From Chloroflexota bacterium (GTDB lineage Bacteria > Chloroflexota > Chloroflexia > Thermomicrobiales > UBA6265), in contig JAHWJF010000110.1 of the NCBI GenBank assembly GCA_019348515.1, positions 1 to 8,865 of the forward strand: 8,865 nt of DNA, read 5' to 3'. This document shows positions 1 to 6,091 of this stretch, one piece after another. Every line of letters begins with the position of its first letter. The stretch's first letter is position 1. Position numbers and translations under genes: made by a program. The notes under the pieces are model-generated. The model was not told the origin of the DNA and searched no databases. It saw only the letters and a list, made by a program, of their open reading frames with translations.

Positions 1-76
1 CCTGCCGGAAACGGCGTTCACAACCGGTCAGTCCCTCTTGGTCGACGGCGGCCACAGCCTCTACCTGCATGAGTAA
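1..76 (+). CDS. Short-chain dehydrogenase/reductase (SDR), C-terminal fragment
   Basis: Only the last 24 codons and the TAA stop (74-76) are in the window; the start lies upstream. In the frame beginning at base 2 the peptide ends TTGQSLLVDGGHSLYLHE. The pattern TGQ-x-L-x-VDGG near the C-terminus is the hallmark of classical SDR enzymes of the FabG/glucose dehydrogenase type, NAD(P)-dependent oxidoreductases acting on alcohols, sugars or ketoacyl groups in the cytoplasm. The catalytic Ser-Tyr-Lys and the Rossmann glycine motif are outside the window, so substrate and cofactor cannot be judged. It is on the same strand as the amidohydrolase that starts 216 bases after its stop, but a repeat element lies between them, so co-transcription is uncertain. 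Confidence 0.8.
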   Translation, partial: LPETAFTTGQSLLVDGGHSLYLHE

Positions 77-104
77 GGTTTTTAGCCCAGACTCAACGGA
101 CGGA

Positions 105-149
105 TCATCCTGAGCGCCGCGACATGGAAAGGGTGTCATCCTGAGCGCC
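105..149. repeat. Direct repeat of TCATCCTGAGCGCC (two copies)
   Basis: The 14-mer TCATCCTGAGCGCC occurs at 105-118 and again at 136-149. The second copy belongs to the left arm of the inverted repeat at 130-221; the first looks like a truncated extra copy just after the dehydrogenase stop. The TCATCCTGAGCG...AGCGAAGGATCT sequence resembles a dispersed intergenic repeat I associate with several GC-rich phyla including Chloroflexota (from memory, not searched). Confidence 0.7.
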
Positions 150-221
150 AGCGAAGGATCTCGTGTTCCGAGAGGAGTTGAGACGGCCGACGAGATACCT
201 CGTCCCTCGAAATGACACCCT
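130..221. repeat. 92-bp imperfect inverted repeat (REP/MITE-like)
   Basis: The ends are perfect 10-bp inverted repeats: AGGGTGTCAT at 130-139 and ATGACACCCT at 212-221. The inner parts also match imperfectly: AGGATCTCG at 155-163 against CGAGATACCT at 191-200. The stretch 140-154 (CCTGAGCGCCAGCGA) faces 201-211 (CGTCCCTCGAA), so the arms seem to be two diverged versions of one arm sequence. The centre, 164-190, is unpaired. The element encodes no credible protein and could fold as a hairpin in RNA or as a cruciform. I see no clear target-site duplication. It could act as a transcription end or attenuation structure between the dehydrogenase and the amidohydrolase. Confidence 0.7.
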
Positions 222-278
222 ATTAGCGTGCCAGGAGTTAGCGAGGACGCTTGTTCGGCCAAGTTGCAAAAGTGGAAC

Positions 279-282
279 GGAG
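279..282 (+). promoter_or_regulatory. Ribosome binding site choosing the ATG at 293
   Basis: GGAG sits 10 bases before the ATG at 293. The in-frame TTG at 251 would add 14 residues that do not resemble the family's N-terminus and has no purine-rich site in front of it, so 293 is preferred. Confidence 0.55.
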
Positions 283-292
283 TCACTCCTCG

Positions 293-1492
293 ATGTCGTC
301 TTCCCAGGACGTAAACCACCCGAATCTTCTGCTGAAAGGCGGCCACGTGCTCGATCCCGCTAACGGGATCGACCGCGCCGCCGACGTTCGCGTCAGCGAC
401 GGGCGCGTGGTGGAGGTCGGGTCAGACCTGCCGGTGACGGCCACAGAGACCGTCCTGGACGTGGCGGGGAACTACGTCGTACCGGGCATCATCGACATGC
501 ATGCCCACGTCTTCTCGACCCACCGACGCTCTGGGCTGTCGCTCGATCCCCACGTCAACACCTTCTCCTCCGGGGTCACGACCGTCGTCGATGCCGGCAC
601 CGCCGGTTGGCGTGATTTCGCCGACTTCCGATCCGAGGTGATCGACGGCGCGCGGATCAGGGTGCTGGCCTACGTCAATATCGTCGGCTCCGGCATGGGC
701 GGAGATTGGGAGCACGACGTGCGGGAGATGCGCCCGGCGCTAGCGGCGGCGATGGCGGAGGAGCACCGCGATGTCGTGGTCGGGATCAAGACCGCGCACT
801 ACTGGGCGACCCGCCCCTTCGACGCCGAACACCCACCGTGGGCCGCGGTCGACGCCGCGGTCGAGGCCGGCGAGCGCTGCGGGCTGCCGGTGATGGTCGA
901 TTTCTATCCGTGGTTACCCGAGCGCCCCTACCCGGACCTCATCCTGGACAAGCTGCGGCCCGGAGATATCCACACCCACGTCTTCGCCCAGCAGTTCCCA
1001 GTGATCGACGAGCAGGGGAAGGTCTTCGACCACCTCTTCCAGGGGAGGGAGCGGGGGGTGATCTTCGATTTGGGACACGGCGCGGCGAGCTTCTGGTTCC
1101 GCAACGCGGCGCCGGCTATCGAGCAGGGTTTTGTCCCGGACTCGATCAGCACGGACCTCCACACCGGTAATCTGAACGGACCGGTGATCGACATGGCGAC
1201 GACGATGAGCAAGGTGCTGGCGATGGGGGTGCCGCTGGCCGAGGTAATCGCACGTTCGACCATCGCTCCGGCGCGGGAGATCGGGCGGCCGGAGCTGGGG
1301 ACACTGACCCCTGGAACCGAGGCCGACGTCGCCGTCCTGGCCCTGGATGAAGGCGATTTCGGATTTGTCGACTGCGGACGAACCCGGCTGGACAGCAGCC
1401 AGCGGCTTCGTTGCGTGCTGACGATTCGCGCCGGCGAGATCGTCTACAACCCCCTCGGCATCGGGGTGCCCTCCTGGCAGGCCGCCGTGTAG
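293..1492 (+). CDS. Amidohydrolase/deacetylase family metallohydrolase (COG3964)
   Basis: A 399-residue cytoplasmic metal-dependent hydrolase of the amidohydrolase superfamily, often mis-annotated as dihydroorotase. The N-terminal beta-sandwich strand LLLKGGHVLDPANGID leads into the TIM barrel. The metal-binding HAH motif is at residues 70 and 72 (PGIIDMHAHVF), the candidate carboxylated lysine is K166 in VVGIKTAHY, HTH lies at 227-229 and the catalytic-type aspartate D288 in STDLHTGN. VVDAGTAGW (98-106) and IVGSGMGG (130-137) are typical of this subgroup. The C-terminus returns to the sandwich (LTPGTEADVAVL). Characterised members of COG3964 hydrolyse acetylated hydroxy acids such as acetyl-(R)-mandelate, not dihydroorotate; the substrate here is unknown. 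At the strand-5 position, where superfamily members usually supply a His ligand, the sequence reads VMVDFYP (Asp203). Length is normal and there is no signal peptide. It lies between an SDR gene and a sugar importer, which hints at catabolism of an imported acylated compound (inference). Confidence 0.88.
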   Translation: MSSSQDVNHPNLLLKGGHVLDPANGIDRAADVRVSDGRVVEVGSDLPVTATETVLDVAGNYVVPGIIDMHAHVFSTHRRSGLSLDPHVNTFSSGVTTVVDAGTAGWRDFADFRSEVIDGARIRVLAYVNIVGSGMGGDWEHDVREMRPALAAAMAEEHRDVVVGIKTAHYWATRPFDAEHPPWAAVDAAVEAGERCGLPVMVDFYPWLPERPYPDLILDKLRPGDIHTHVFAQQFPVIDEQGKVFDHLFQGRERGVIFDLGHGAASFWFRNAAPAIEQGFVPDSISTDLHTGNLNGPVIDMATTMSKVLAMGVPLAEVIARSTIAPAREIGRPELGTLTPGTEADVAVLALDEGDFGFVDCGRTRLDSSQRLRCVLTIRAGEIVYNPLGIGVPSWQAAV

Positions 1493-1493
1493 C

Positions 1494-1642
1494 GGGCTAT
1501 CGGCTATCTGCGACGAGGGTCATGGGGTTATGGGCGATGGGGTGATAGGAGACCGTCACTCGTTCTCCCTATCACCCCATCACCACTTGCGTCCGCAGGC
1601 GCGCAGCGAGTAATCACCCTTCACCCTCGTCGCCGATAGCCC
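1494..1642. repeat. Composite nested inverted-repeat element, 149 bp
   Basis: The outer arms are 1494-1520 and 1623-1642. The right arm is the exact reverse complement of the left except that the left carries 7 extra bases (the TATCTGC region around 1505-1511). The inner arms are 1536-1552 and 1564-1581, complementary over 17 bases with one bulged base and an 11-base loop. The left half also has GATGGGGT/TATGGG-like short direct repeats (1522-1545), mirrored by ATCACCC/TTCACCC on the right (1612-1626). The element begins two bases after the amidohydrolase stop. It has no coding potential. It could serve as a terminator-like structure or be a non-autonomous mobile element; there is no T-tract and no obvious target duplication. 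Confidence 0.75.
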
Positions 1643-1653
1643 ACCGCCCGGTC

Positions 1654-1659
1654 TTGACA
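1654..1659 (+). promoter_or_regulatory. Possible -35 box (TTGACA) of the transporter operon
   Basis: A perfect TTGACA lies just after the repeat element and about 100 bases before the ATPase start. No good -10 hexamer appears at 16-18 bases; the nearest AT-containing stretch is CCTACA at 1681-1686, too far for an ideal sigma-70 spacing. The call is tentative. Confidence 0.3.
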
Positions 1660-1740
1660 GACTAGAGGAGAGTCGCGCACCCTACAGCCGAACCACAGGC
1701 AAATGTGGCCTATCGGCATGCCAGCCGGCGTTACGCGTCA

Positions 1741-1753
1741 AAGGGGACGAGGA
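1741..1753 (+). promoter_or_regulatory. Purine-rich ribosome binding region before ATG 1759
   Basis: AAGGGGACGAGGA precedes the ATG at 1759, with GAGGA ending 5 bases before it. The longer in-frame GTG start at 1705 lacks such a site and would add 18 residues outside the conserved ATPase region. This supports 1759. Confidence 0.6.
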
Positions 1754-1758
1754 CGAGC

Positions 1759-3354
1759 ATGGTCCAGAGCGAGCCGGCGCGACCGGACGAATCGTCTGGG
1801 TCGCCCCTGCTGCGGGTCGAGCGGGTCACGAAAACCTTCCCCGGCGTGGTCGCTCTGCAGGACGTTAGCCTCGAAGTCTATCCCGGCGAAGTGCTCGGCT
1901 TAGTTGGGGAAAATGGCGCCGGCAAGAGCACCCTGATGAAGATCCTCTCCGGGGTCTACCAGCCCGACAGCGGCGAGATCGTCCTCGATGGCAAGCCAGT
2001 CACCCTCCACAGCCCCCGCCAGGCGCAGGATCTCGGCATCGCCATCATCTATCAAGAATTCAATCTCATGCCGAATCTCTCAGTTGAAGAGAATGTCTTT
2101 GTCGGCCGAGAGCCGAACACGGGCAAGGTGGTCCGCTGGCGTCAGCTCCGCAAGCAGACCGAGGATCTGCTCGACCAGCTCGGAGTGCGGCTGAATCCCG
2201 GCGCCATCGTCCGTTCCCTCTCCGTCGCCGAGCAGCAGATGGTCGAGATCGCCAAGGCGCTCTCGCTCAATGCGCGGCTGGTCATCATGGATGAGCCGAC
2301 CTCCGCCCTGACCGATACTGAGGTCGCAGCGCTGTTCGACATCATTCGCGGACTGAAAGCGCGCGGTCTGGCGGTCATCTACATCTCGCATCGGTTGGAA
2401 GAGATCTTTACCATCTGCGACCGGGTCACGGTCCTGCGGGACGGTCAGCTCGCCGGCGAGCTGCCTGTTGCCGAGGCGACGCCCGACCGCATCGTGCGGC
2501 TCATGGTGGGCCGCCCCCTGATGGACCTGTTCCGGCCGGAACAAGCGGAGCGGCGGCTGGAAATTCTCGCTGAGCGCTCTCCCGAGCCGGTACTCGAGGT
2601 CCGGGGTCTCGGCCGCACTGGCACGGGCCAGGATCCGTCGGCCATCGTCCTCGAAGATGTCTCATTTAGCGTCCGCCCCGGCGAGATCGTCGGGTTGGCG
2701 GGGCTCGTCGGTTCAGGCCGCACGGAGATTGCCCGCGCCATCTTCGGCGCGGACGAGTATGACCGGGGCGAGATTCTTGTCGATGGCCAGCCAACTCGGA
2801 TCCGCTCGCCCCGCGAGGCGATTCGGCTGGGCATCGGGCTCGTACCCGAAGATCGCAAGCTTCAGGCGCTGGTCCTCAGTCTGGCCATCCGGGAGAACAT
2901 GGCGCTGTCGTTGCTCGATCGATTGAGCCGTTTCGGCGTCGTGCGTCTTGGCGCGGAGCGCGCACTTGCCCGGCGGATGGTCGACGCGCTGCGGGTGCGC
3001 ACACCCTCGATCGAGCAGAAGGTCCTCAACCTCTCCGGCGGTAATCAGCAAAAAGTGGTCATCGCCAAGTGGCTCGCGCTGCACCCGAAGATCCTGATCA
3101 TGGACGAGCCGACACGCGGCATCGACATTGGCGCTAAAGCCGAGGTTCACGGCCTCATGCACCAGCTTGCCGCGGACGGGGTCGCAATCCTGATGATCTC
3201 GTCGGAGCTTCCGGAGATCATTCACATGAGCGACCGCATCCTCGTCATGCGTCAGGGCCGGATCGCCGGCGAGCTAGGACACGCCGAGGCAACACAGGAG
3301 ACAGTCATGGCTCTGGCGACAGGCGTCTCGGCGTCGACCGTAGCGGCGGCGTAA
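1759..3354 (+). CDS. Sugar ABC transporter ATPase, tandem domain (RbsA/MglA/XylG-type)
   Basis: A 531-residue double ATPase energising a CUT2-type carbohydrate importer at the cytoplasmic face of the membrane. Domain 1 has a canonical Walker A (GENGAGKST, 50-58), the family-typical signature LSVAEQQ (154-160) and Walker B ending MDEPTSAL (about 174-184), followed by the H-loop ISHR. Domain 2 has the degenerate Walker A usual for this family (GLVGSGRT, 315-322), a proper LSGGNQQ signature (425-431) and Walker B ILIMDEPTRGID (445-456). This asymmetry is normal for RbsA-like proteins and suggests only site 1 is a classical P-loop. Residues 1-15 (MVQSEPARPDESSGS) are a short non-conserved lead. 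The permease gene starts 9 bases after the stop, so the two are almost certainly translated from one mRNA. The exact sugar cannot be read from the ATPase. Confidence 0.95.
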   Translation: MVQSEPARPDESSGSPLLRVERVTKTFPGVVALQDVSLEVYPGEVLGLVGENGAGKSTLMKILSGVYQPDSGEIVLDGKPVTLHSPRQAQDLGIAIIYQEFNLMPNLSVEENVFVGREPNTGKVVRWRQLRKQTEDLLDQLGVRLNPGAIVRSLSVAEQQMVEIAKALSLNARLVIMDEPTSALTDTEVAALFDIIRGLKARGLAVIYISHRLEEIFTICDRVTVLRDGQLAGELPVAEATPDRIVRLMVGRPLMDLFRPEQAERRLEILAERSPEPVLEVRGLGRTGTGQDPSAIVLEDVSFSVRPGEIVGLAGLVGSGRTEIARAIFGADEYDRGEILVDGQPTRIRSPREAIRLGIGLVPEDRKLQALVLSLAIRENMALSLLDRLSRFGVVRLGAERALARRMVDALRVRTPSIEQKVLNLSGGNQQKVVIAKWLALHPKILIMDEPTRGIDIGAKAEVHGLMHQLAADGVAILMISSELPEIIHMSDRILVMRQGRIAGELGHAEATQETVMALATGVSASTVAAA

Positions 3355-3363
3355 GGAGCAAGT

Positions 3364-4398
3364 ATGGCGACTGAGACGGGCGCGGTCCCCGGCACCGCCG
3401 CATTGGAGCGACCAAGACGGCGGATCGACCCGATCGAGCTATTGGGGCGGTTTGCTCCGATCCTGTTCCTGATCGTCCTAGCGGTGATCTTCACCAGTCA
3501 GCAGCCAGCATTCGCCAGCGAGCAAAACTTCTGGTTCCTCCTCCGGCAGAACTTCGTCTACGGCATTTTGGCCGTCGGCATGACGTTCGTGATCCTCACC
3601 GGTGGTATCGATCTTTCGGTCGGGTCGGTGCTCGCCTTCGCCGGTCTTGTTGCCGCGGCGGTCGCCAAAGGAAGCAACTGGCGAGACGTGGGCAACCCGG
3701 ATGCGGGAGGCACCGCCGTCCTCATGGCGGCACTCGCTGCGACGGCGGTTGGCGCGGGCGCCGGCTTGATCCACGGCTTCGCGGTCGCCAAGCTGAAAGT
3801 ACCTGCCTTCGTCGTCACCCTCGGCGGGCTGGCCGCATGGCGCGGCGCGGCGCAAGTCATGTCCCAGGGCCAGCCGATCAACAGATTCTCCGACGACTAC
3901 CGCTTCTGGGGGTCTGGGTTCATTGGACCGGCACCCGTGCCAGTTGTCATCTTCGCCGCCTTCGTCCTCCTTGGCTTCCTCGTCTTGCGCTTCACGACCT
4001 ACGGCCGTTCGATCTACGCCGTCGGTGGCAACCCGGAAGCGGCGCGTCTCTCCGGGCTCAACACCACTGGTTTGATCATGAGCGTCTACGTGATCAGCGG
4101 CTTCTGCGCGGGCTTGTGTGGCTTTCTCCTGACCGCCCGTCTCGGCGCAGCGGAGGTCGTCGCCGGTCAGGGCTACGAGTTGATCGTGATCGCCGCAGTC
4201 GTCATCGGCGGCACCAGCCTGTTCGGTGGCGAAGGCAGCATTCTGGGCACGCTCGTCGGCACACTCCTGATCGGGGTTCTTTACAGCGGACTGGCCATCA
4301 ACAACGTCAACCCGTATTTCCAGCCGATCATCATCGGCGTTATTGTCGTGCTCAGCGTCTATCTCGACCAGCTCGCCAAGAGGCGGCGCAGAGCCTAG
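3364..4398 (+). CDS. Sugar ABC transporter permease (RbsC-type, CUT2)
   Basis: A 344-residue polytopic inner-membrane protein forming the import channel, presumably as a homodimer because only one permease gene is present. A polar Arg-rich N-terminus (residues 1-25) precedes a first membrane segment at about 28-46. Family signatures are all visible: TGGIDLSVGS (79-88), PAFVVTLGGLAAWRG (147-161), the cytoplasmic coupling-loop region GRSIYAVGGNPEAARLSGL (214-232), IGGTSLFGGEGS (281-292) and the final helix IIIGVIVVLSVYLDQL (322-337) ending in a basic RRRRA tail. AAGGAG at 3353-3358 overlaps the ATPase stop codon and lies 5 bases before the ATG, indicating tight translational coupling. Length fits RbsC-like proteins (about 320-350). 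The substrate is predicted only through the partner binding protein. Confidence 0.95.
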   Translation: MATETGAVPGTAALERPRRRIDPIELLGRFAPILFLIVLAVIFTSQQPAFASEQNFWFLLRQNFVYGILAVGMTFVILTGGIDLSVGSVLAFAGLVAAAVAKGSNWRDVGNPDAGGTAVLMAALAATAVGAGAGLIHGFAVAKLKVPAFVVTLGGLAAWRGAAQVMSQGQPINRFSDDYRFWGSGFIGPAPVPVVIFAAFVLLGFLVLRFTTYGRSIYAVGGNPEAARLSGLNTTGLIMSVYVISGFCAGLCGFLLTARLGAAEVVAGQGYELIVIAAVVIGGTSLFGGEGSILGTLVGTLLIGVLYSGLAINNVNPYFQPIIIGVIVVLSVYLDQLAKRRRRA

Positions 4399-4554
4399 GC
4401 ACAGCACGAAAGGGCGGTACACCTGCTGCCCCGTCAATTGCAGCCAATCGTCCCATTCGGGACGCGCGGTGAAGAGCAACAACGGCGAAGGTGAAAGGAG
4501 GCGAGGGCGCAGAGGGATGCCGCCCGGCTGGTGCATCCTGATCGAGTCGTGCAA

Positions 4555-4570
4555 GGGGCAGCATTGCCCC
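4555..4570 (+). other. Small perfect hairpin GGGGCA-GCAT-TGCCCC
   Basis: A 6-bp GC-rich stem with a 4-base loop lies 114 bases before the binding-protein ATG. There is no T-tract after it, so it is not a classical terminator. It could stabilise the 5' end of a processed binding-protein transcript. Confidence 0.4.
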
Positions 4571-4671
4571 ATGGGTAATGGTCGATGACGCCCCTCGCGT
4601 CGAGGCCGGTTGCCCGCAGAACCCGCGACACGCGATCTGCCAAGTGCGCAGCGCGTGTATCTGCATTCCAA

Positions 4672-4677
4672 GAGGAG
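4672..4677 (+). promoter_or_regulatory. Strong Shine-Dalgarno GAGGAG before ATG 4684
   Basis: GAGGAG sits 6 bases upstream of the ATG at 4684, and the peptide from that ATG begins with a textbook signal sequence. Together these fix the start of the binding-protein gene. Confidence 0.8.
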
Positions 4678-4683
4678 ACAACG

Positions 4684-5703
4684 ATGCGTGGACATCGCGT
4701 GACCACACGCCTGCTTGTGGTGACCCTGCTGTTTAGCCTGTTGGTCAGCGTACCGCTTGCCGGCACACCGGCAGCGGCTCGACAGGACGAACAACTCCAG
4801 ATCGCCTTCTCAGTTGTTGGGCTCAACTTCCCGTTCTTCGTCCACATGATGAACATCGCCCGCGACAAGGCGGAGGAGCTGGACATCGAGCTGATCGAGC
4901 TCGACGGTCAGGACAACTCGGCAACCCAGTCCGCCGGCATTGAGACGATGATCGCCCAGGGAGTCGATGGCATCGTCATCTCGCCGAAGGACGTCGAGGC
5001 GCTGGCCCCGGCAATCCAGGCGGCAGTCGACGCCGGCATCCCGGTGGTGACGGTGGATCGGAGTGTGACCGGAGCCGATACCCTGGCTCATGTCGGCGCC
5101 GACAACGTCCGCGGCGGGGAGAAGCAGGGCGAATACCTTATGGAGATCCTGCCCGAAGGCGGCCAGATCATCGAACTGCAAGGCAGCGTCGGCGCGTCCG
5201 CGGCCATCGACCGCTCCGCCGGGTTCAACGAGGCGATTGCCGATCACCCCGAGTACGAGATCGTCTTCCAGCAGACGGCGGGTTTCGCGCGCGACCAGGG
5301 GCTAACCGTCACCGAGCAGGCCCTGCAGGCCAACCCGGACGTCGACGCGATCGTCGCCGCGAATGACGATATGGCGTTCGGCGCCGCCGAGGCCGTGGCC
5401 GCCGCCGGCCTGGAGATCCCGATCATCGGTTTCGACGCGCTGCCCGAGGCGCTACAGGCGGTCCAGGATGGCACCCTAGCCGCGACTGTCGAGCAGTTCC
5501 CGGGAGGTCAAACCTCCGGTGCGATGGAGATCCTCGTCGACTACTTGCGGGATGGCACCGAACCGGCTGAGCACACCACGTTGATCGAGCCCGCGATCAT
5601 CACCGCTGACAACGTCGGTGAGGCCGAGCGCGCGCAGGAAGCCGGCATCGAGGTAAGCGGCACGCCGGAAGCCGGCGACGCGGAGGCGACCCCCACGGCG
5701 TAG
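4684..5703 (+). CDS. Sugar ABC transporter substrate-binding protein (RbsB-type)
   Basis: A 339-residue secreted binding protein that captures the sugar outside the membrane and delivers it to the permease. The N-terminus MRGHRVTTRLL is basic, followed by a hydrophobic stretch (10-26) and a likely signal peptidase I site near TPAAA-R (29-33). There is no lipobox Cys, so it is not an obvious lipoprotein. The body is a Peripla_BP_4 (type I periplasmic binding) fold. Compared from memory with E. coli RbsB, the ribose contacts are present: FF at 51-52, D125-R126, R177 in DRSAGF, F201, N227 in AANDDM, F250-D251 and Q271. The exception is Phe49, where E. coli has Asn13. Ribose or a close pentose/polyol is therefore likely but not proven. 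The last residues (GTPEAGDAEATPTA) form a Thr/Pro/Ala/Glu tail beyond the fold. It is encoded last in the operon, after a 285-nt gap. Confidence 0.94.
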   Translation: MRGHRVTTRLLVVTLLFSLLVSVPLAGTPAAARQDEQLQIAFSVVGLNFPFFVHMMNIARDKAEELDIELIELDGQDNSATQSAGIETMIAQGVDGIVISPKDVEALAPAIQAAVDAGIPVVTVDRSVTGADTLAHVGADNVRGGEKQGEYLMEILPEGGQIIELQGSVGASAAIDRSAGFNEAIADHPEYEIVFQQTAGFARDQGLTVTEQALQANPDVDAIVAANDDMAFGAAEAVAAAGLEIPIIGFDALPEALQAVQDGTLAATVEQFPGGQTSGAMEILVDYLRDGTEPAEHTTLIEPAIITADNVGEAERAQEAGIEVSGTPEAGDAEATPTA

Positions 5704-5795
5704 TTGGATTGGACACGCCTTCAGCTTCGCCTGGAGGTCTTCGCTCGATCGGCCGGGTTGGGCCGGATTTCAGATTACCCTACATGTTGCTTAAG

Positions 5796-5838
5796 GTCAG
5801 GGACGGCGGTCGCTCCTTCCGCCACCGTCGTCCCTGAC
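5796..5838 (+). terminator. 15-bp stem hairpin after the transporter operon
   Basis: Bases 5796-5810 pair with 5824-5838 over 15 consecutive positions, with one G-T(U) pair, around a 13-base loop. It starts 93 bases after the binding-protein stop. No T-run follows on either strand, so it is either a terminator that does not rely on a U-tract or a 3'-end mRNA stabiliser. The structure is clear; the function is inferred. Confidence 0.6.
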
Positions 5839-6079
5839 GCAACAGCTAAGGAAAATCGCAGCCGCTAGCTGCCGAACACGATCCTTTCTCAGCCCTTCGT
5901 TTTTCCGGCACGACGGGGCAGGAAGGGCTTCCTCCGAGTCACGGGCGGCAAAGAATCTGCTGCCCCCGTCTCCCCAGAAGTTCAAACCCTTCGAATTCTT
6001 CGCCCCGTTCCTCCGACATGCCTTCGCAGCGCCACGTGTCAGCGTTATCCGGCTCCCGCATGACCAAACTCATCGCAAC

Positions 6080-6085
6080 TACAAT
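6080..6085 (+). promoter_or_regulatory. -10-like box TACAAT placed for a leaderless transcript
   Basis: TACAAT matches the TATAAT consensus at five of six positions and ends 6 bases before the ATG at 6092. Transcription would be expected to begin at or next to the start codon. No -35 consensus is seen at 17 bases upstream, and there is no Shine-Dalgarno sequence before the ATG. Leaderless genes with TANNNT boxes at this spacing are well known in Actinobacteria and Deinococcus. Confidence 0.5.
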
Positions 6086-6091
6086 CCCTCG

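Larger units (their letters stand above)
4399..4683 (+). other. 285-nt gap between permease and binding-protein genes
   Basis: No gene is supported here. An in-frame ATG at 4585 would extend the binding protein by 33 residues, but it lacks a good ribosome site and would bury the signal peptide. The gap contains a purine-rich run (AAAGGAGGCGAGGGCGCAGAGG, roughly 4494-4515) not followed by any plausible gene, and a perfect small hairpin at 4555-4570. I found no convincing sigma-70 promoter. The gap may hold the binding protein's own promoter or an mRNA-processing site that raises its expression over the membrane components. Confidence 0.5.
5704..6091 (+). other. 388-nt intergenic region between binding protein and kinase
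   Basis: No gene is supported on either strand. It contains the strong hairpin at 5796-5838, a small inverted repeat GCAGC/GCTGC at 5858-5862 and 5868-5872, and an 8-bp inverted pair AGCCCTTC/GAAGGGCT at 5891-5898 and 5922-5929, whose loop includes a run of five T (5900-5904). The last 12 bases before the kinase ATG carry a -10-like box but no Shine-Dalgarno sequence. Confidence 0.6.

Noticed and set aside
163..363. 66-codon + strand reading frame starting inside the inverted repeat
   Set aside because: It starts with GTG inside the repeat and runs out of frame into the amidohydrolase gene; its N-terminal part is just translated repeat sequence.
706..1170. 154-codon + strand frame overlapping the amidohydrolase
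   Set aside because: It is an Arg/Gly/Pro-rich shifted frame of the metal-binding barrel region, with no family motif.
1703..1707. Upstream ATG (1703) or GTG (1705) as the start of the ATPase gene
   Set aside because: ATG 1703 is in another frame, and GTG 1705 lacks a ribosome site and adds only non-conserved residues; ATG 1759 has a purine-rich site at good spacing.
3837..4472. 211-codon + strand frame overlapping the permease
   Set aside because: It is a shifted, Arg-rich frame over a region whose other frame encodes conserved RbsC motifs.
3478..4794. 438-codon reading frame on the - strand
   Set aside because: It lies opposite the permease and the start of the binding protein, has a highly charged Asp/Glu/Arg-rich composition typical of the antisense frame of GC-rich genes, and shows no recognisable domain.
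5900..5904. Run of five T as a possible rho-independent terminator tail
   Set aside because: The sequence immediately upstream (5873-5899) forms no GC-rich stem; the T-run instead falls in the loop of the weak 8-bp inverted pair at 5891-5929.
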